56,131 nt of DNA from Paenibacillus sp. A3 (GTDB lineage: Bacteria > Bacillota > Bacilli > Paenibacillales > NBRC-103111): NCBI RefSeq assembly GCF_001399685.1, contig NZ_JTHN01000166.1:1-56131 (forward strand), written 5' to 3'. Below, piece after piece: positions 40,148-51,187 of the stretch. The notes below the pieces were generated by a model, which was not told where the DNA came from, did no database searches, and was given only the letters and a program-made list of their open reading frames with translations. A program made the position numbers and the translations under genes. The stretch's first letter is position 1, and each line of letters begins with the position of its first letter.

Positions 40148-40516
40148 ATGATTCAACCTTTTACTCGTTTGAACGTAGCTGACAACTCTGGTGCGAAGCA
40201 ACTGATGTGTATCCGCGTGTTGGGTGGTACGGGTCGTCGTACGGCTAACATCGGTGATCTGATCATCTGCTCCGTGAAAGAAGCAACACCAGGTGGCGTT
40301 GTCAAAAAAGGCGACGTTGTTAAAGCAGTAGTCGTGCGTACGAGACGCGGTGCTCGCCGTAAGGACGGATCCTACATCAGCTTTGACGAGAACGCAGCCG
40401 TAGTTGTAAAAGAAGATAAGAGCCCGCGCGGCACACGTATCTTCGGACCGGTTGCCCGCGAACTTCGCGACAGAGACTTCATGAAGATCGTTTCTCTGGC
40501 TCCGGAAGTTATCTAA
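40148..40516 (+). CDS. rplN: Ribosomal protein L14
   Basis: 122 aa. Beta-barrel at the subunit interface forming bridge B8; also the docking site of Rsf[18 protein letters not shown] and the C-terminal [22 protein letters not shown] are invariant. GGAAGGAGGG precedes the ATG. Confidence 0.98.
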   Translation: MIQPFTRLNVADNSGAKQLMCIRVLGGTGRRTANIGDLIICSVKEATPGGVVKKGDVVKAVVVRTRRGARRKDGSYISFDENAAVVVKEDKSPRGTRIFGPVARELRDRDFMKIVSLAPEVI

Positions 40517-40525
40517 TAAACCAGC

Positions 40526-40557
40526 TGCTTACGAAGTCGGCTTTCATAGGAAAGTTT
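40526..40557 (+). repeat. Hairpin repeat copy before rplX
   Basis: TGCTTACGAAG is followed by GCTTTC-ATAG-GAAAG and TTTG, then directly by the rplX site TAGGAGGTG. It is a diverged copy: the stem bases changed on both sides so that pairing is kept (CTTTC against GAAAG). Confidence 0.7.
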
Positions 40558-40573
40558 GTAGGAGGTGTACACA

Positions 40574-40927
40574 GTGCCAAAACAACCGAAGAAACTCGAG
40601 TCTCATAACAATAAATTGCACGTGAAAAAAGACGATACGGTTTTTGTTATCACCGGTAAAGACAAAGGGAAGAAAGGCCGCGTTATCGCAGCATTCCCTC
40701 GTGAAAACCGTGTGCTGGTCGAAGGCGTGAACATGATCAAGAAGCATTCGAAGCCTTCCCAACAAAATCCGCAAGGCGGCATTATCACGCAAGAAGCTCC
40801 GATCCACGCATCCAACGTGATGCTGGTAGATCCGAAGAGCGGCCAACCTACTCGCGTAGGTTACAAAGTGCTGGACAACGGCAAAAAAGTTCGCGTTGCG
40901 AAAAAATCCGGCGAAGTTATCGACTAA
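40574..40927 (+). CDS. rplX: Ribosomal protein L24
   Basis: 117 aa. Assembly initiator of the 50S with an SH3/KOW fold ([20 protein letters not shown]). GTG 40574 is 6 bp after GGAGGTG; GTG 40565 overlaps it. The gene has its ribosome site right after a copy of the hairpin repeat. Confidence 0.96.
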   Translation: MPKQPKKLESHNNKLHVKKDDTVFVITGKDKGKKGRVIAAFPRENRVLVEGVNMIKKHSKPSQQNPQGGIITQEAPIHASNVMLVDPKSGQPTRVGYKVLDNGKKVRVAKKSGEVID

Positions 40928-40959
40928 TCGTATAAGTAAGAAAGGAGGTACACGGATTC

Positions 40960-41502
40960 ATGGCTGCAAGAATGAAAGATCGCTTTTTGAACGAAATTAC
41001 GCCTGCCCTGATGCAGAAATTCAACTACACCACGGTGATGCAGGTTCCGAAAATTGAAAAAGTGGTTATCAACATGGGTGTTGGCGAAGCAGTTGCTAAC
41101 TCCAAAGTGCTCGATACCGCTGTTAACGATCTGCAGTTGATCTCCGGACAAAAGCCGGTTATCACCAGAGCGAAAAAATCGATCGCAGGCTTCAAGCTGC
41201 GTGAAAATATGCCGATCGGTGTGAAAGTTACGCTTCGCGGCGAGCGTATGTATCACTTCTTGGATAAATTGTTCAACGTTGCTCTTCCTCGCGTACGCGA
41301 CTTCCGCGGCGTATCGACCAAGGCTTTTGACGGCCGCGGTAACTACACGCTCGGTTTGAAAGAACAACTCATCTTCCCAGAGGTTGAGTACGATAAAGTG
41401 GATAAAGTGCGCGGTATGGATATCGTTATCGTCACAACGGCTAAAACGGACGAAGAGTCCCGCGAATTGTTGGCTCAATTGGGCATGCCGTTTTCCAAAT
41501 AA
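40960..41502 (+). CDS. rplE: Ribosomal protein L5
   Basis: 180 aa. Binds 5S rRNA and forms bridge B1b with the 30S head. Motifs [30 protein letters not shown] and [15 protein letters not shown] are conserved. AAAGGAGGT precedes the ATG. Confidence 0.97.
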   Translation: MAARMKDRFLNEITPALMQKFNYTTVMQVPKIEKVVINMGVGEAVANSKVLDTAVNDLQLISGQKPVITRAKKSIAGFKLRENMPIGVKVTLRGERMYHFLDKLFNVALPRVRDFRGVSTKAFDGRGNYTLGLKEQLIFPEVEYDKVDKVRGMDIVIVTTAKTDEESRELLAQLGMPFSK

Positions 41503-41504
41503 CA

Positions 41505-41537
41505 TGCTTACGAAGCAAGTTTCCTAATGGAGACTTT
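41505..41537 (+). repeat. Hairpin repeat copy before rpsN
   Basis: TGCTTACGAAGC followed by AAGTTTCC (41517-41524), loop TAAT, and GGAGACTT (41529-41536), one G-U pair. It starts 3 bp after the rplE stop and ends next to the rpsN ribosome site TGGAGGTG. Confidence 0.78.
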
Positions 41538-41553
41538 GGAGGTGTAAACTGAA

Positions 41554-41739
41554 GTGGCAAAAACTTCGATGAAGATTAAGCAGCAGCGTCCTCCGAAATT
41601 CAAGGTGCAGGCTTACACACGCTGCGAACGCTGCGGTCGCCCGCATTCCGTACTACGGAAATTCAAAATTTGCAGAATTTGCTTCCGCGAATTGGCATAC
41701 AAAGGCCAGATTCCTGGCGTGAAGAAAGCAAGCTGGTAA
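41554..41739 (+). CDS. rpsN: Ribosomal protein S14, zinc-binding type Z
   Basis: 61 aa. Short S14 with two CxxC (CERCGRP and CRICF), so it binds zinc, unlike the longer zinc-free paralogue. Last-assembling 30S head protein. GTG 41554 follows TGGAGGTG, next to a hairpin repeat. Confidence 0.97.
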   Translation: MAKTSMKIKQQRPPKFKVQAYTRCERCGRPHSVLRKFKICRICFRELAYKGQIPGVKKASW

Positions 41740-41772
41740 ACTTTAAGCTCTCGGGAAGGAGGTTCACTACAC

Positions 41773-42171
41773 ATGGTTATGTCCGATCCAATTGCAGATA
41801 TGCTTACACGCATTCGCAACGCTAACGTCGTTCGTCATGAAACTGTCGAAATTCCGGCTTCGAAGGTCAAAAGAGAAATCGCTGAGATCCTCAAGAAGGA
41901 AGGCTTCATTCGTGACGCTGAATATATCGAAGACAGCAAGCAAGGCATCATCCGCTTGTTCCTGAAATACGGCCCTAACAATGAGCGCGTTATTACAGGA
42001 CTCAAAAGAATCAGCAAACCGGGCCTTCGCGTTTACGCGAAAAGCCAAGAAGTGCCTCGCGTACTTGGCGGTTTGGGAATCGCAATTCTGTCCACGTCCA
42101 AAGGCGTGATGACGGATAAAGAAGCTCGTCAATCCAAAGCTGGCGGAGAGGTAATCTGCTACGTTTGGTAA
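41773..42171 (+). CDS. rpsH: Ribosomal protein S8
   Basis: 132 aa. Binds helix 21 of 16S rRNA; the translational repressor of the spc operon in E. coli. [17 protein letters not shown] and the C-terminal [14 protein letters not shown] with GGEVICYVW are standard. GGAAGGAGG precedes the ATG. Confidence 0.97.
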   Translation: MVMSDPIADMLTRIRNANVVRHETVEIPASKVKREIAEILKKEGFIRDAEYIEDSKQGIIRLFLKYGPNNERVITGLKRISKPGLRVYAKSQEVPRVLGGLGIAILSTSKGVMTDKEARQSKAGGEVICYVW

Positions 42172-42202
42172 TCTAGATTTTGAATGAACGGAGGTGCACA
42201 AC

Positions 42203-42745
42203 ATGTCCCGTATTGGTCGCAAACCGATCACGATCCCAAGCGGAGTAAACGTGACTATTGACAATACACTCATTACGGTAAAAGGTCCGAAAGGCACTTT
42301 GAGCCGTGAATTGCATAGAGATATGAAGATCAGCGTTGAGGACAATGTTCTGACCGTAGAACGTCCTTCCGACAATAAATTGCACCGCTCTCTGCATGGT
42401 ACGACCCGCAGTGTCGTACAAAACATGGTTAGCGGAGTAACTGATGGTTTTGCTAAATCTCTTGATCTCGTCGGCGTAGGTTACCGTGCGAACAAAACCG
42501 GCAACAAGCTGGTTCTGAACGTAGGTTACTCCCACCCGGTAGAAATCGAGCCGGAGAACGGTATCGAGTTCGAAGTTCCTTCCAACACTAAAATCATCGT
42601 TAAAGGGATCGACAAAGAGTTGGTTGGAGCTACAGCAGCAAAAGTTCGTTCCGTTCGTGAGCCTGAGCCGTACAAAGGTAAAGGTATTAAATACGAAGGC
42701 GAGCGTATCCTTCGCAAAGAAGGTAAAGCCGGTAAGAAGAAATAA
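42203..42745 (+). CDS. rplF: Ribosomal protein L6
   Basis: 180 aa, two repeated alpha/beta domains near the sarcin-ricin loop. [15 protein letters not shown] and the C-terminal [15 protein letters not shown] are hallmarks. ATG 42203 follows GGAGGTGC. A short hairpin (ATCCGAA-C-TTCGGAT) lies in the gap to rplR. Confidence 0.97.
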   Translation: MSRIGRKPITIPSGVNVTIDNTLITVKGPKGTLSRELHRDMKISVEDNVLTVERPSDNKLHRSLHGTTRSVVQNMVSGVTDGFAKSLDLVGVGYRANKTGNKLVLNVGYSHPVEIEPENGIEFEVPSNTKIIVKGIDKELVGATAAKVRSVREPEPYKGKGIKYEGERILRKEGKAGKKK

Positions 42746-42810
42746 GGCTGCTTAAGCTGATCGCATAATCCGAACTTCGGATGATCCAACTCGAAAGGAG
42801 TGAACCTCGA

Positions 42811-43179
42811 ATGATTACCAAAGGCGACAAAAACAAAGCGCGTTTGAAAAGACATCTTCGCGTTCGTAAGAAAATTCAAGGAACGACGGAACGTCCTCGT
42901 CTGAACATCTTCCGTTCCTCTAAGCATATGTACGCACAATTGATCGACGACGTTAAAGGCGTAACGATCGCAGCGGCTTCCACGCAGGACAAAGAGCTCA
43001 GAGAAGGGCTCGGAAACGGCGGCAACGCAGAAGCAGCTTCGAAAGTCGGCGCTCTGATCGCTGAGCGTGCAAAAAAAGCAGGTGTCGTGAAAGTCGTTTT
43101 CGACCGCGGCGGTTACCTGTACCATGGACGTGTCAAAGCACTTGCTGACGCTGCTCGTGAAGCAGGTCTTGAATTCTAA
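42811..43179 (+). CDS. rplR: Ribosomal protein L18
   Basis: 122 aa. Binds 5S rRNA with L5. Basic N terminus ([19 protein letters not shown]) and ending with [15 protein letters not shown] 42811 follows AAAGGAGTGA; the frame opens at 42781 but without a ribosome site. Confidence 0.97.
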   Translation: MITKGDKNKARLKRHLRVRKKIQGTTERPRLNIFRSSKHMYAQLIDDVKGVTIAAASTQDKELREGLGNGGNAEAASKVGALIAERAKKAGVVKVVFDRGGYLYHGRVKALADAAREAGLEF

Positions 43180-43208
43180 TCCAATTCATCAATAAGGAGG
43201 TAAAGGAC

Positions 43209-43706
43209 TTGCGTATTGATCCCAATACATTAGAACTGACTGAAAAAGTCGTTCATATTAACCGCGTAGCTAAAGTCGTAAAGGGCGGTCGCCGTTTCAG
43301 CTTTAGCGCACTCGTGGTTGTGGGCGACGGCAAAGGTTGGGTAGGCGCGGGAATCGGTAAAGCTTCCGAGGTACCTGATGCGATTCGCAAAGGTATCGAA
43401 GATGCGAAGAAAAACCTGATTCACGTTCCTATCGTCGGAACGACTATTCCTCACATGGTGATCGGACATTTCGGCGCAGGACGCGTATTGCTTAAGCCTG
43501 CTTCGAAAGGTACCGGAGTTATCGCTGGCGGCCCGGTTCGTGCGGTTCTTGAACTGGCAGGCGTAGGCGACATTCTGACGAAGTCCCTCGGGTCTTCGAA
43601 CTCCATCAACATGGTTAACGCTACTCTGGAAGGCTTACAGCGCCTGAAGCGTGCGGAAGAGGTTGCTAAGCTTCGCGGTAAAACCGTAGAAGAACTCTTA
43701 GGTTAG
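43209..43706 (+). CDS. rpsE: Ribosomal protein S5
   Basis: 165 aa. Decoding-fidelity protein and mRNA entry-tunnel component; spectinomycin contacts lie in the loop around [17 protein letters not shown], which looks wild type. TTG 43209 after AAGGAGGTAAAGG gives the conserved MRIDPN N terminus. Confidence 0.96.
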   Translation: MRIDPNTLELTEKVVHINRVAKVVKGGRRFSFSALVVVGDGKGWVGAGIGKASEVPDAIRKGIEDAKKNLIHVPIVGTTIPHMVIGHFGAGRVLLKPASKGTGVIAGGPVRAVLELAGVGDILTKSLGSSNSINMVNATLEGLQRLKRAEEVAKLRGKTVEELLG

Positions 43707-43716
43707 GAGGGATACC

Positions 43717-43905
43717 ATGGCTAAGCAACTGCAAATTACCCTCAAGCGCAGCCTGATCGGTCGTCCTGAAACTCAGCGTCGTACGGTTACGGCTCTCGGA
43801 CTTCGCAAATTGCATCAATCCGTTACACAACAAGACAATGCTGCGATCCGCGGCATGGTTAACCAAGTAAGCCACTTGGTCGAAGTTAAAGAAATTGAAG
43901 CTTAA
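43717..43905 (+). CDS. rpmD: Ribosomal protein L30
   Basis: 62 aa short bacterial L30. [20 protein letters not shown] and [10 protein letters not shown] are family marks. TAGGAGGGAT lies immediately upstream, partly in the rpsE stop. Confidence 0.96.
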   Translation: MAKQLQITLKRSLIGRPETQRRTVTALGLRKLHQSVTQQDNAAIRGMVNQVSHLVEVKEIEA

Positions 43906-43938
43906 GGTGTTAACATATAGCTAGAGGAGGTGCAAACG

Positions 43939-44379
43939 ATGAAATTGCATGAGCTTTCTTCCGCTCCAGGTTCCCGCGATACGCGCAAGCGTGTAGGTCG
44001 TGGTATCGGTAGTGGGATGGGTAAAACAGCTACTCGCGGTCACAAAGGTCAAAACGCCCGTTCCGGCGGCGGTGTCCGTCCGGGCTTCGAAGGCGGTCAG
44101 AACCCGCTTTATCGTCGCTTGCCAAAACGTGGATTTAACAACAGATTCCGTACGGAATATGCGGTTATCAACGTAGAGGATTTGAACAAGTTTGCAGCAG
44201 GTACGGAAGTAACTCCTGAAGTTCTTTTGGAATCCGGCATCGTGAAAAACCCTAAAGACGGCATCAAAATCTTGGGTAACGGTGAAATCACGGTTCAGCT
44301 GAACGTTAAGGCTAGCAAGTTCTCCCAATCTGCGGTAGAGAAAATCCAGGCTGCCGGCGGTAAAACCGAGGTGATTTAA
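43939..44379 (+). CDS. rplO: Ribosomal protein L15
   Basis: 146 aa. Late-assembling 50S protein with a long Gly/Arg-rich N-terminal extension ([19 protein letters not shown]). ATG 43939 follows AGAGGAGGTGC. The stop shares bases with the secY start (TAATG), coupling the two. Confidence 0.97.
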   Translation: MKLHELSSAPGSRDTRKRVGRGIGSGMGKTATRGHKGQNARSGGGVRPGFEGGQNPLYRRLPKRGFNNRFRTEYAVINVEDLNKFAAGTEVTPEVLLESGIVKNPKDGIKILGNGEITVQLNVKASKFSQSAVEKIQAAGGKTEVI

Positions 44380-45680
44380 TGTTTCGTACCATATCCAATA
44401 TTATGAAAGTAGACGATCTGAGGAGACGGATCCTGTTCACCCTTCTGGTGCTGATCGTCTACAGAATTGGTGCTTTTATTCCGGTACCTAACATCAACAC
44501 AGACATTCTCAAGCTTCAAGACCAAGCTAACGCAGGTGGTGTATTCGGCTTGCTGAATACATTCTCCGGCGGCGCGTTGTTCCAGTTCTCCATCTTCGCG
44601 ATGGGGATTATGCCGTATATCACGGCATCCATCATCGTGCAGCTTCTTTCCATGGATGTCATTCCGACATTCACGCAATGGGCTAAAGAAGGAGAAGTCG
44701 GCAGAAAGAAGTTAAGCCAGATCACCCGTTACGGGACCATTGTGTTGGGGATCATTCAAGCCTTTGGTCTGGCGATCGGATTTAACCGTCTATATGCCGG
44801 TCTTGTGATCAATCCGAACTTTACGACGTATGCGTTGATCGCGATCGTACTTACGGCTGGGACTGCTTTTCTGATGTGGTTAGGGGAACAAATCACCGAA
44901 AATGGCATTGGAAATGGTATTTCCATTATCATCTTCGCAGGGATTGTTGCGGCAATCCCGACTGGCATCGGACAAATATACCAAACGCAATTTGCAGATG
45001 CAGGCGGCGCGCTCTTCCTTAACATCTTGAAGGTCGTTATTATTGCCGTCGTGGTCATTGCCTTGATCGCCGGTGTGATTTTCGTCCAGCAGGGCGTTCG
45101 TAAAATTCCGGTGCAGTATGCAAAACGGGTGGTAGGACGCAAAATGTTCGGAGGACAGTCGACGCACATTCCGCTTAAAGTAAACGCGGCTGGCGTCATT
45201 CCGGTCATCTTCGCGCTTTCGCTGTTAGTGTTTCCTCCGACGATTGCAAGCTTCTGGAGAGGTAACGCTGTGGCGGAATGGATTATCACCAACTTGAACT
45301 ACACGCATCCGCTCGGTATGGTGCTGTACGTTTTGTTGATCATCGGCTTTACGTATTTCTACACGTTTGTACAGATGAACCCTGTGCAAATGGCGGATCA
45401 GATGAAGAAAAATGGCGGATATATTCCAGGCATCCGTCCGGGCAAAACCACCTCGGTTTACTTGACGCGAGTCATGACCCGAATCACATTGTCCGGTGCG
45501 CTTTTCTTGTCTGCCATCTCGATCCTTCCAATGATTATCGGTTCTGTGGCTGGGCTGCCGAACTCCGTTACCATTGGCGGAACGTCTTTGCTGATCGTTA
45601 TCGGTGTAGGACTTGAGACGATGAAACAAATCGAGAGCCAACTGATCAAACGCCACTACAAAGGCTTTATTAATAAATAG
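44379..45680 (+). CDS. secY: SecY, protein translocation channel
   Basis: 433 aa with ten predicted membrane helices. Channel of the Sec translocon; partners SecE (18285) and SecG. N-terminal cytoplasmic segment, plug/TM2 region (GGALFQFSIFAMGIMPYITA) and the C4-C5 loops that contact SecA and ribosomes (QQGVRKIPVQYAKR) are conserved. Start overlaps rplO. A hairpin without T run lies between it and adk. Confidence 0.98.
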   Translation: MFRTISNIMKVDDLRRRILFTLLVLIVYRIGAFIPVPNINTDILKLQDQANAGGVFGLLNTFSGGALFQFSIFAMGIMPYITASIIVQLLSMDVIPTFTQWAKEGEVGRKKLSQITRYGTIVLGIIQAFGLAIGFNRLYAGLVINPNFTTYALIAIVLTAGTAFLMWLGEQITENGIGNGISIIIFAGIVAAIPTGIGQIYQTQFADAGGALFLNILKVVIIAVVVIALIAGVIFVQQGVRKIPVQYAKRVVGRKMFGGQSTHIPLKVNAAGVIPVIFALSLLVFPPTIASFWRGNAVAEWIITNLNYTHPLGMVLYVLLIIGFTYFYTFVQMNPVQMADQMKKNGGYIPGIRPGKTTSVYLTRVMTRITLSGALFLSAISILPMIIGSVAGLPNSVTIGGTSLLIVIGVGLETMKQIESQLIKRHYKGFINK

Positions 45681-45682
45681 CA

Positions 45683-46414
<732 letters not shown>

Positions 46415-46415
<1 letters not shown>

Positions 46416-47167
46416 TGATCATCTGTAAGTCAGCTGCTGAATTGGAATTGATGCGGGAGGCGGGACGGATTGTCGCCGAAACGCATCGGGTGCTGCGGCA
46501 AGCCATTCAGCCCGATATTACAACGAAACAGCTCGACCAGATCGCAGAAGATTTTATTCGCAGTCAGGGCGCAATTCCGTCTTTTAAAGGCTACAATGGT
46601 TTTCCTGGCAGTATTTGCGCTTCGGTCAACGACGAACTGGTTCACGGCATACCCAGTCAACGAAAGCTTAAAGACGGTGACATCATCAGTATCGACATCG
46701 GTGCAGAGTACAAAGGATATCATGGGGATTCCGCATGGACCTACGGTGTTGGCGAGATTTCCGATACGGCCCGCAAGCTGCTCGAAGTAACCGAAAGGTC
46801 GCTTTATGCAGGACTTGCCGAAGCCAAGCCGGACGCCAGACTGTACACGATATCCCACGCCATTCAAAAAGTGATTGAAGATGAAGGTTTTTCGGTTGTT
46901 CGGGAATACGTAGGACATGGCATCGGAACGAAGCTCCATGAGGAGCCACAGATTCCGAACTACGGCATTCCAGGGCGCGGTCCGCGGCTGAAGCCCGGTA
47001 TGGTACTTGCAATCGAACCGATGGTTAACGTGGGCGAACGTTATGTGAAGACCCTCGAAGACAATTGGACGGTTGTGACGGTGGATGGCACACTGTGCGC
47101 GCATTTTGAGCATACCATAGCGATTACGCCGGACGGCTACGAGATTTTTACGCTGCCCGGTAAGTAA
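46415..47167 (+). CDS. map: Methionine aminopeptidase, type I
   Basis: 250 aa. Removes N-terminal Met from nascent proteins. The pita-bread fold metal ligands are in [18 protein letters not shown] (two Asp), [17 protein letters not shown] (His), and later Glu residues in AIEPMV and HFEHTIAIT. Start overlaps adk stop. No N-terminal extension. Confidence 0.97.
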
Positions 47168-47173
47168 AGCACG

Positions 47174-47482
47174 ATGGCAACATCGAACATGCCCCAGATC
47201 GGACAAATCGTAAGGGTGAATCGGGGACGGGAATCCGGATCGTACGCCGTCATAATCGGCGTCGTAGACCAACGGTACGTGTGGATTGCAGACGGCGGAA
47301 AACGGAGATCAGACGCACCCAAAAAGAAAAACATGATTCATCTTGAGCTTCTGCCGGCGATCAGCAGCGAAGTGGCTGATAGTATAATGACTACCGGTCG
47401 AGTCACCAACGGAAAGCTGCGGTTTGCATTGACGAAGTATGCGGACCATGAATCAGCGAAAGCGCAAGAGAAAGGAGAATGA
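47174..47482 (+). CDS. KOW-domain RNA-binding protein (L14e-like)
   Basis: 102 aa. An SH3-like KOW segment ([20 protein letters not shown], then [14 protein letters not shown]) resembles archaeal/eukaryotic L14e. Homologues in this place (map-infA) are known in Bacillales but the role is not established; ribosome association is likely. ATG 47174 has a poor ribosome site (AAGTAAAG), suggesting coupling to map 6 bp upstream. The stop overlaps the infA ribosome-site region. Confidence 0.85.
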   Translation: MATSNMPQIGQIVRVNRGRESGSYAVIIGVVDQRYVWIADGGKRRSDAPKKKNMIHLELLPAISSEVADSIMTTGRVTNGKLRFALTKYADHESAKAQEKGE

Positions 47483-47484
47483 CT

Positions 47485-47864
<380 letters not shown>

Positions 47865-47880
47865 GGAGGTGCTGTGTTAA

Positions 47881-48249
47881 ATGGCACGTATTGCTGGTGT
47901 AGACTTGCCTCGTGACAAACGAGTAGTAATCGCGCTGACCTACATTTTCGGGATCGGTAACACGACTGCTCAGAAAATTGTCGCTCAAACCGGTATCAAT
48001 GCCGATACTCGCGTTCGCGATTTGACGGAAGACGAAGTAAGCAAAATCCGCGACGTCATCGACAAAACGCTGAAAGTGGAAGGCGACCTGCGTCGTGAAA
48101 TCGCACTGAACATTAAGCGCCTGATCGAGATCGGCTGCTATCGTGGTGTACGTCACCGCCGCGGCCTGCCTGTTCGCGGTCAACGTACTAAAACCAATGC
48201 TCGTACGCGCAAAGGTCCTCGTCGTACGGTAGCTAATAAGAAAAAATAG
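47881..48249 (+). CDS. rpsM: Ribosomal protein S13
   Basis: 122 aa. 30S head protein whose C-terminal tail touches P-site t[23 protein letters not shown] and the basic tail ([15 protein letters not shown]) are standard. AAGGAGGTG precedes the ATG; 16 bp after rpmJ. Confidence 0.98.
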   Translation: MARIAGVDLPRDKRVVIALTYIFGIGNTTAQKIVAQTGINADTRVRDLTEDEVSKIRDVIDKTLKVEGDLRREIALNIKRLIEIGCYRGVRHRRGLPVRGQRTKTNARTRKGPRRTVANKKK

Positions 48250-48270
48250 TAAAGGGGGGTAACCTTTTAA

Positions 48271-48666
48271 ATGGCTAAACCTAAAAAAGTCGTTCGTACA
48301 AAACGTCGTGATCGGAAAAATATCGACTCCGGAGTGGCTCATATCCGCTCTACGTTCAACAACACTATCGTAACCATTACCGACCCGCACGGAAATGCAA
48401 TCTCCTGGGCAAGCGCTGGTAACCTCGGGTTCAAAGGCTCGCGTAAAAGCACTCCGTTTGCTGCGCAAATGGCTGCCGAATCCGCGGCAAAAGCTGCTAT
48501 GGAGCATGGCATGAGAGCAGTTGAGGTTATGGTTAAAGGACCGGGTGCAGGTCGCGAAGCTGCGATTCGTTCGCTGCAAGCTGCAGGTTTGGAAGTAAAC
48601 CTGATTAAAGACGTAACCCCGATTCCTCATAACGGTTGCCGTCCTCCGAAACGTCGTCGTGTCTAA
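48271..48666 (+). CDS. rpsK: Ribosomal protein S11
   Basis: 131 aa. Lines the mRNA exit channel with S7. [18 protein letters not shown] and [18 protein letters not shown] are invariant. AAAGGGGGGT precedes the ATG. The 125-bp gap to rpoA holds alternative inverted repeats. Confidence 0.98.
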   Translation: MAKPKKVVRTKRRDRKNIDSGVAHIRSTFNNTIVTITDPHGNAISWASAGNLGFKGSRKSTPFAAQMAAESAAKAAMEHGMRAVEVMVKGPGAGREAAIRSLQAAGLEVNLIKDVTPIPHNGCRPPKRRRV

Positions 48667-48697
48667 TTAGGATTGCTAAGTCAAGCGGTATATTATT

Positions 48698-48761
48698 CCA
48701 AAAGTTGTGAATACTATTTGGATAGGCATACTGCGCGTTTATACGTCTTAAGTTATCCAAA
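48698..48761 (+). other. Mutually exclusive inverted repeats before rpoA
   Basis: CCAAA (48698-48702) can pair with TTTGG (48717-48721), or TTTGGATA (48717-48724) can pair with TATCCAAA (48754-48761). The two folds share the TTTGG segment. They lie 30 nt upstream of rpoA. No T run follows either. Short helices, so this is suggestive only. Confidence 0.4.
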
Positions 48762-48791
48762 GGGAAACGACGTTTTAAGGAGGGTGTAACC

Positions 48792-49736
48792 ATGATCGAA
48801 ATCGAAAAGCCGAAAATAGAAACCGTATCATTGAGCGAAGACGGCACCTACGGCAAGTTTGTCGTAGAGCCATTGGAACGAGGCTACGGAACGACTCTTG
48901 GGAACTCGCTTCGCAGAATTTTGCTTTCGTCTTTGCCGGGCGCCGCTGTGACGTCCGTGCAAATCGACGGCGTGCTGCATGAGTTCTCTACGGTTCCTGG
49001 CGTCATGGAAGATGTTACGGAGATTATCCTGAACCTGAAAGGACTGTCGCTCAAGATTCACTCCGACGAGGAGAAAGTGCTTGAGATTGATGCCGAAGGC
49101 GAAGGGGCTGTTGTGGCTGGCGATATTCGCGGCGATAGCGATGTGGAGATCTTAAACCCGGATTTGCACATTGCTACGCTGTCCTCCGATGCAAGGCTGC
49201 ATATGAGAATTCATGCGAACCGCGGCCGGGGATACGTATCGGCAGATAAGAACAAAAAAGAGGATCAGCCGATCGGCGTGATTCCGATCGATTCGATCTA
49301 CACTCCGATTACTCGTGTCAATTACAGCGTAGAAAACACTCGCGTCGGTCAAGTTACCAACTATGATAAGTTGACCCTTGAAGTTTGGACGGATGGAAGC
49401 ATCCGCCCGGAAGAAGCTGTAAGCTTGGGCGCCAAAATTTTGACGGAGCATCTGATGCTGTTCGTCGGTCTGACCGACGAAGCCAAGGACGCCGAGATTA
49501 TGGTGGAGAAGGAAGAGGACAAGAAGGAGAAAGTTCTGGAGATGACTATCGAAGAACTCGACCTCTCGGTTCGCTCCTACAACTGCCTGAAGCGCGCCGG
49601 CATCAACACGGTGCAGGAATTGATTACGAAAACGGAAGAAGACATGATGAAGGTCCGCAACTTGGGTCGCAAATCTCTGGAGGAAGTTCAAGAGAAGCTC
49701 GAAGAGCTTGGTCTTGGCCTGAGAATGGAAGATTAA
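48792..49736 (+). CDS. rpoA: RNA polymerase alpha subunit
   Basis: 314 aa. N-terminal domain dimerises and binds beta/beta prime ([20 protein letters not shown]). The linker is acidic/lysine rich (KEEDKKEK) and the C-terminal domain ([20 protein letters not shown]) contacts UP elements and activators. AAGGAGGGTG precedes the ATG. No distinct promoter was seen upstream. Confidence 0.98.
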   Translation: MIEIEKPKIETVSLSEDGTYGKFVVEPLERGYGTTLGNSLRRILLSSLPGAAVTSVQIDGVLHEFSTVPGVMEDVTEIILNLKGLSLKIHSDEEKVLEIDAEGEGAVVAGDIRGDSDVEILNPDLHIATLSSDARLHMRIHANRGRGYVSADKNKKEDQPIGVIPIDSIYTPITRVNYSVENTRVGQVTNYDKLTLEVWTDGSIRPEEAVSLGAKILTEHLMLFVGLTDEAKDAEIMVEKEEDKKEKVLEMTIEELDLSVRSYNCLKRAGINTVQELITKTEEDMMKVRNLGRKSLEEVQEKLEELGLGLRMED

Positions 49737-49785
49737 GTCTTAAGTCGCGCACCTCTGACCAATCAAGCAGAAGGAGGTTGCTCAC

Positions 49786-50151
49786 ATGGCATACCAAAAG
49801 TTGGGTCGTGACTCCAGCGCGCGTAAAGCTTTGTTTCGCGATCTGGTAACCGACTTGTTCATACATGAGCGCATTCAAACGACGGAAGCGAAAGCCAAAG
49901 AACTTCGTTCCATCGCAGAAAAATTGATCACCTTGGCAAAACGTGGTGACTTGCACGCACGTCGGCAAGTGGCTTCCTTCGTTCGTCGCGAAGCGGCTAA
50001 CGAAAACCAAGATGCGATTCAAAAGCTTTTCTCCGATCTGGCTCCTCGCTACGCTGAGCGTCAAGGCGGCTATACCCGCATTTTGAAGCTTGGACCTCGT
50101 CGCGGCGATGCTGCTCCAATGGTTTACTTGGAGCTTGTAGACCGGGCTTAA
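49786..50151 (+). CDS. rplQ: Ribosomal protein L17
   Basis: 121 aa. 50S protein near the tunnel exit. [20 protein letters not shown] and [19 protein letters not shown] are conserved. AGAAGGAGGTTG precedes the ATG. Last gene of the supercluster. Confidence 0.97.
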   Translation: MAYQKLGRDSSARKALFRDLVTDLFIHERIQTTEAKAKELRSIAEKLITLAKRGDLHARRQVASFVRREAANENQDAIQKLFSDLAPRYAERQGGYTRILKLGPRRGDAAPMVYLELVDRA

Positions 50152-50166
50152 GAGAAAAAGGATGGG

Positions 50167-50211
50167 AAAGGGTGGACGGGATCTTACGATTCTGATGAAA
50201 CCCTTTTTTTT
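50167..50211 (+). terminator. Probable terminator after rplQ
   Basis: AAAGGGT (50167-50173) pairs with ACCCTTT (50200-50206), with a run of eight T overlapping the 3' arm. The 26-nt loop is long, so strength is uncertain. Confidence 0.5.
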
Positions 50212-50253
50212 GTAGGATCGAAAATTTCGTTTTTCCAAGCACGGAGGACTGCC

Positions 50254-51030
50254 GTGAGAAACATCTGCATGACGGTATCCTATGACGGAACGGCTTATCA
50301 TGGCTTCCAGACACAGCCTCAGAAGATTACGATTCAACAGTGCCTGGAGCAAGCTTTGCGTCAGCTCACCTTCGAGGAGATCAAAGTGACGGCTTCGGGG
50401 CGCACCGATGCGGGGGTTCATGCGCGGGGACAGGTTTTTAATTTTCAGACCGGTTCTCAAATCCCGATTGAACGCTGGTGCATGGCGATTAACTCACGAT
50501 TGCCGGATGATATTGTGGTATGGGATGCTAGGGTGGTGCCGGATGATTTTCATGCCCGAAGGTCCGCTAAGCGCAAGACGTACCGATATACGATGCGATG
50601 CGGGAAATATCCGGACCTGTTTAAGCAGCATACGGAGTTTCATCATCCGACTTCCCTTGATATAACGGCCATGCAGGACGCGCTGAGCTGCTTTGTCGGC
50701 GAGCATGACTTCACTTCGTTTTGTTCGAGCCGATCTTCGGCGGAAAGCCATGTTCGCACGATCTTCGAAGCTCGCTTGGAGTGCGAATCGATGGAGCCGC
50801 ACTTACAGTCGTACGCTATCCACATTTATTTGACCGGCAGTGGTTTCTTATATAATATGGTGCGGATCATTGTAGGTACCTTAATTGAGGTTGGCGAGGG
50901 GAAGCGGAGCCCGTCTAGTATTCGCGACGTATTGGCGGCGAAAGACAGGGCTTTGGCAGGGCCGACGGCGATGGCGCACGGGCTTATGCTGTGGGAAGTT
51001 TTTTATGGAAAAGATGCGCCAAATGCTTGA
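50254..51030 (+). CDS. truA: tRNA pseudouridine synthase A
   Basis: 258 aa. Makes pseudouridine at positions 38-40 of tRNAs. Catalytic Asp52 lies in SGRTDAGVHARGQV. YHGFQTQP and the C-terminal GSGFLYNMVRIIVGTLIEVG are family marks. GTG 50254 follows CGGAGGAC. It follows rplQ by 102 bp; the ECF transporter genes found between them in B. subtilis are absent. Confidence 0.95.
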   Translation: MRNICMTVSYDGTAYHGFQTQPQKITIQQCLEQALRQLTFEEIKVTASGRTDAGVHARGQVFNFQTGSQIPIERWCMAINSRLPDDIVVWDARVVPDDFHARRSAKRKTYRYTMRCGKYPDLFKQHTEFHHPTSLDITAMQDALSCFVGEHDFTSFCSSRSSAESHVRTIFEARLECESMEPHLQSYAIHIYLTGSGFLYNMVRIIVGTLIEVGEGKRSPSSIRDVLAAKDRALAGPTAMAHGLMLWEVFYGKDAPNA

Positions 51031-51055
51031 TTACTGCACGCCAATGTAGTAAAAT
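51027..51055 (+). promoter_or_regulatory. Sigma-A promoter for rplM-rpsI, overlapping the truA stop
   Basis: TTGATT (51027-51032) includes the truA stop codon; TAAAAT (51050-51055) follows after 17 bp. Gives a ~125-nt leader before rplM. Confidence 0.62.
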
Positions 51056-51062
51056 AACAGAT

Positions 51063-51183
51063 GGTGTTTCTTATGACTGGCTACCCCACGGCCCCGGGTC
51101 AATGAAACGGCCAACCAACTTGTTATAACCTATAACCATGATAAATGAATGACCTGTGATGAAGATAGATTTAGGAGGAACAT
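51063..51183 (+). promoter_or_regulatory. Putative ribosomal L13 leader
   Basis: The rplM leader is long and contains conserved-looking text (TAACCATGATAAATGAATG and ACCTGTGATGAAGATAGA). Its place fits the L13 leader family of Firmicutes, which is thought to bind L13. A GGC-CCCACGGCC segment may form the upper stem. I cannot verify the consensus without a covariance search. It also contains a four-codon ATG frame (51138-51152) with no ribosome site. Confidence 0.5.
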
Positions 51184-51187
51184 TAAC

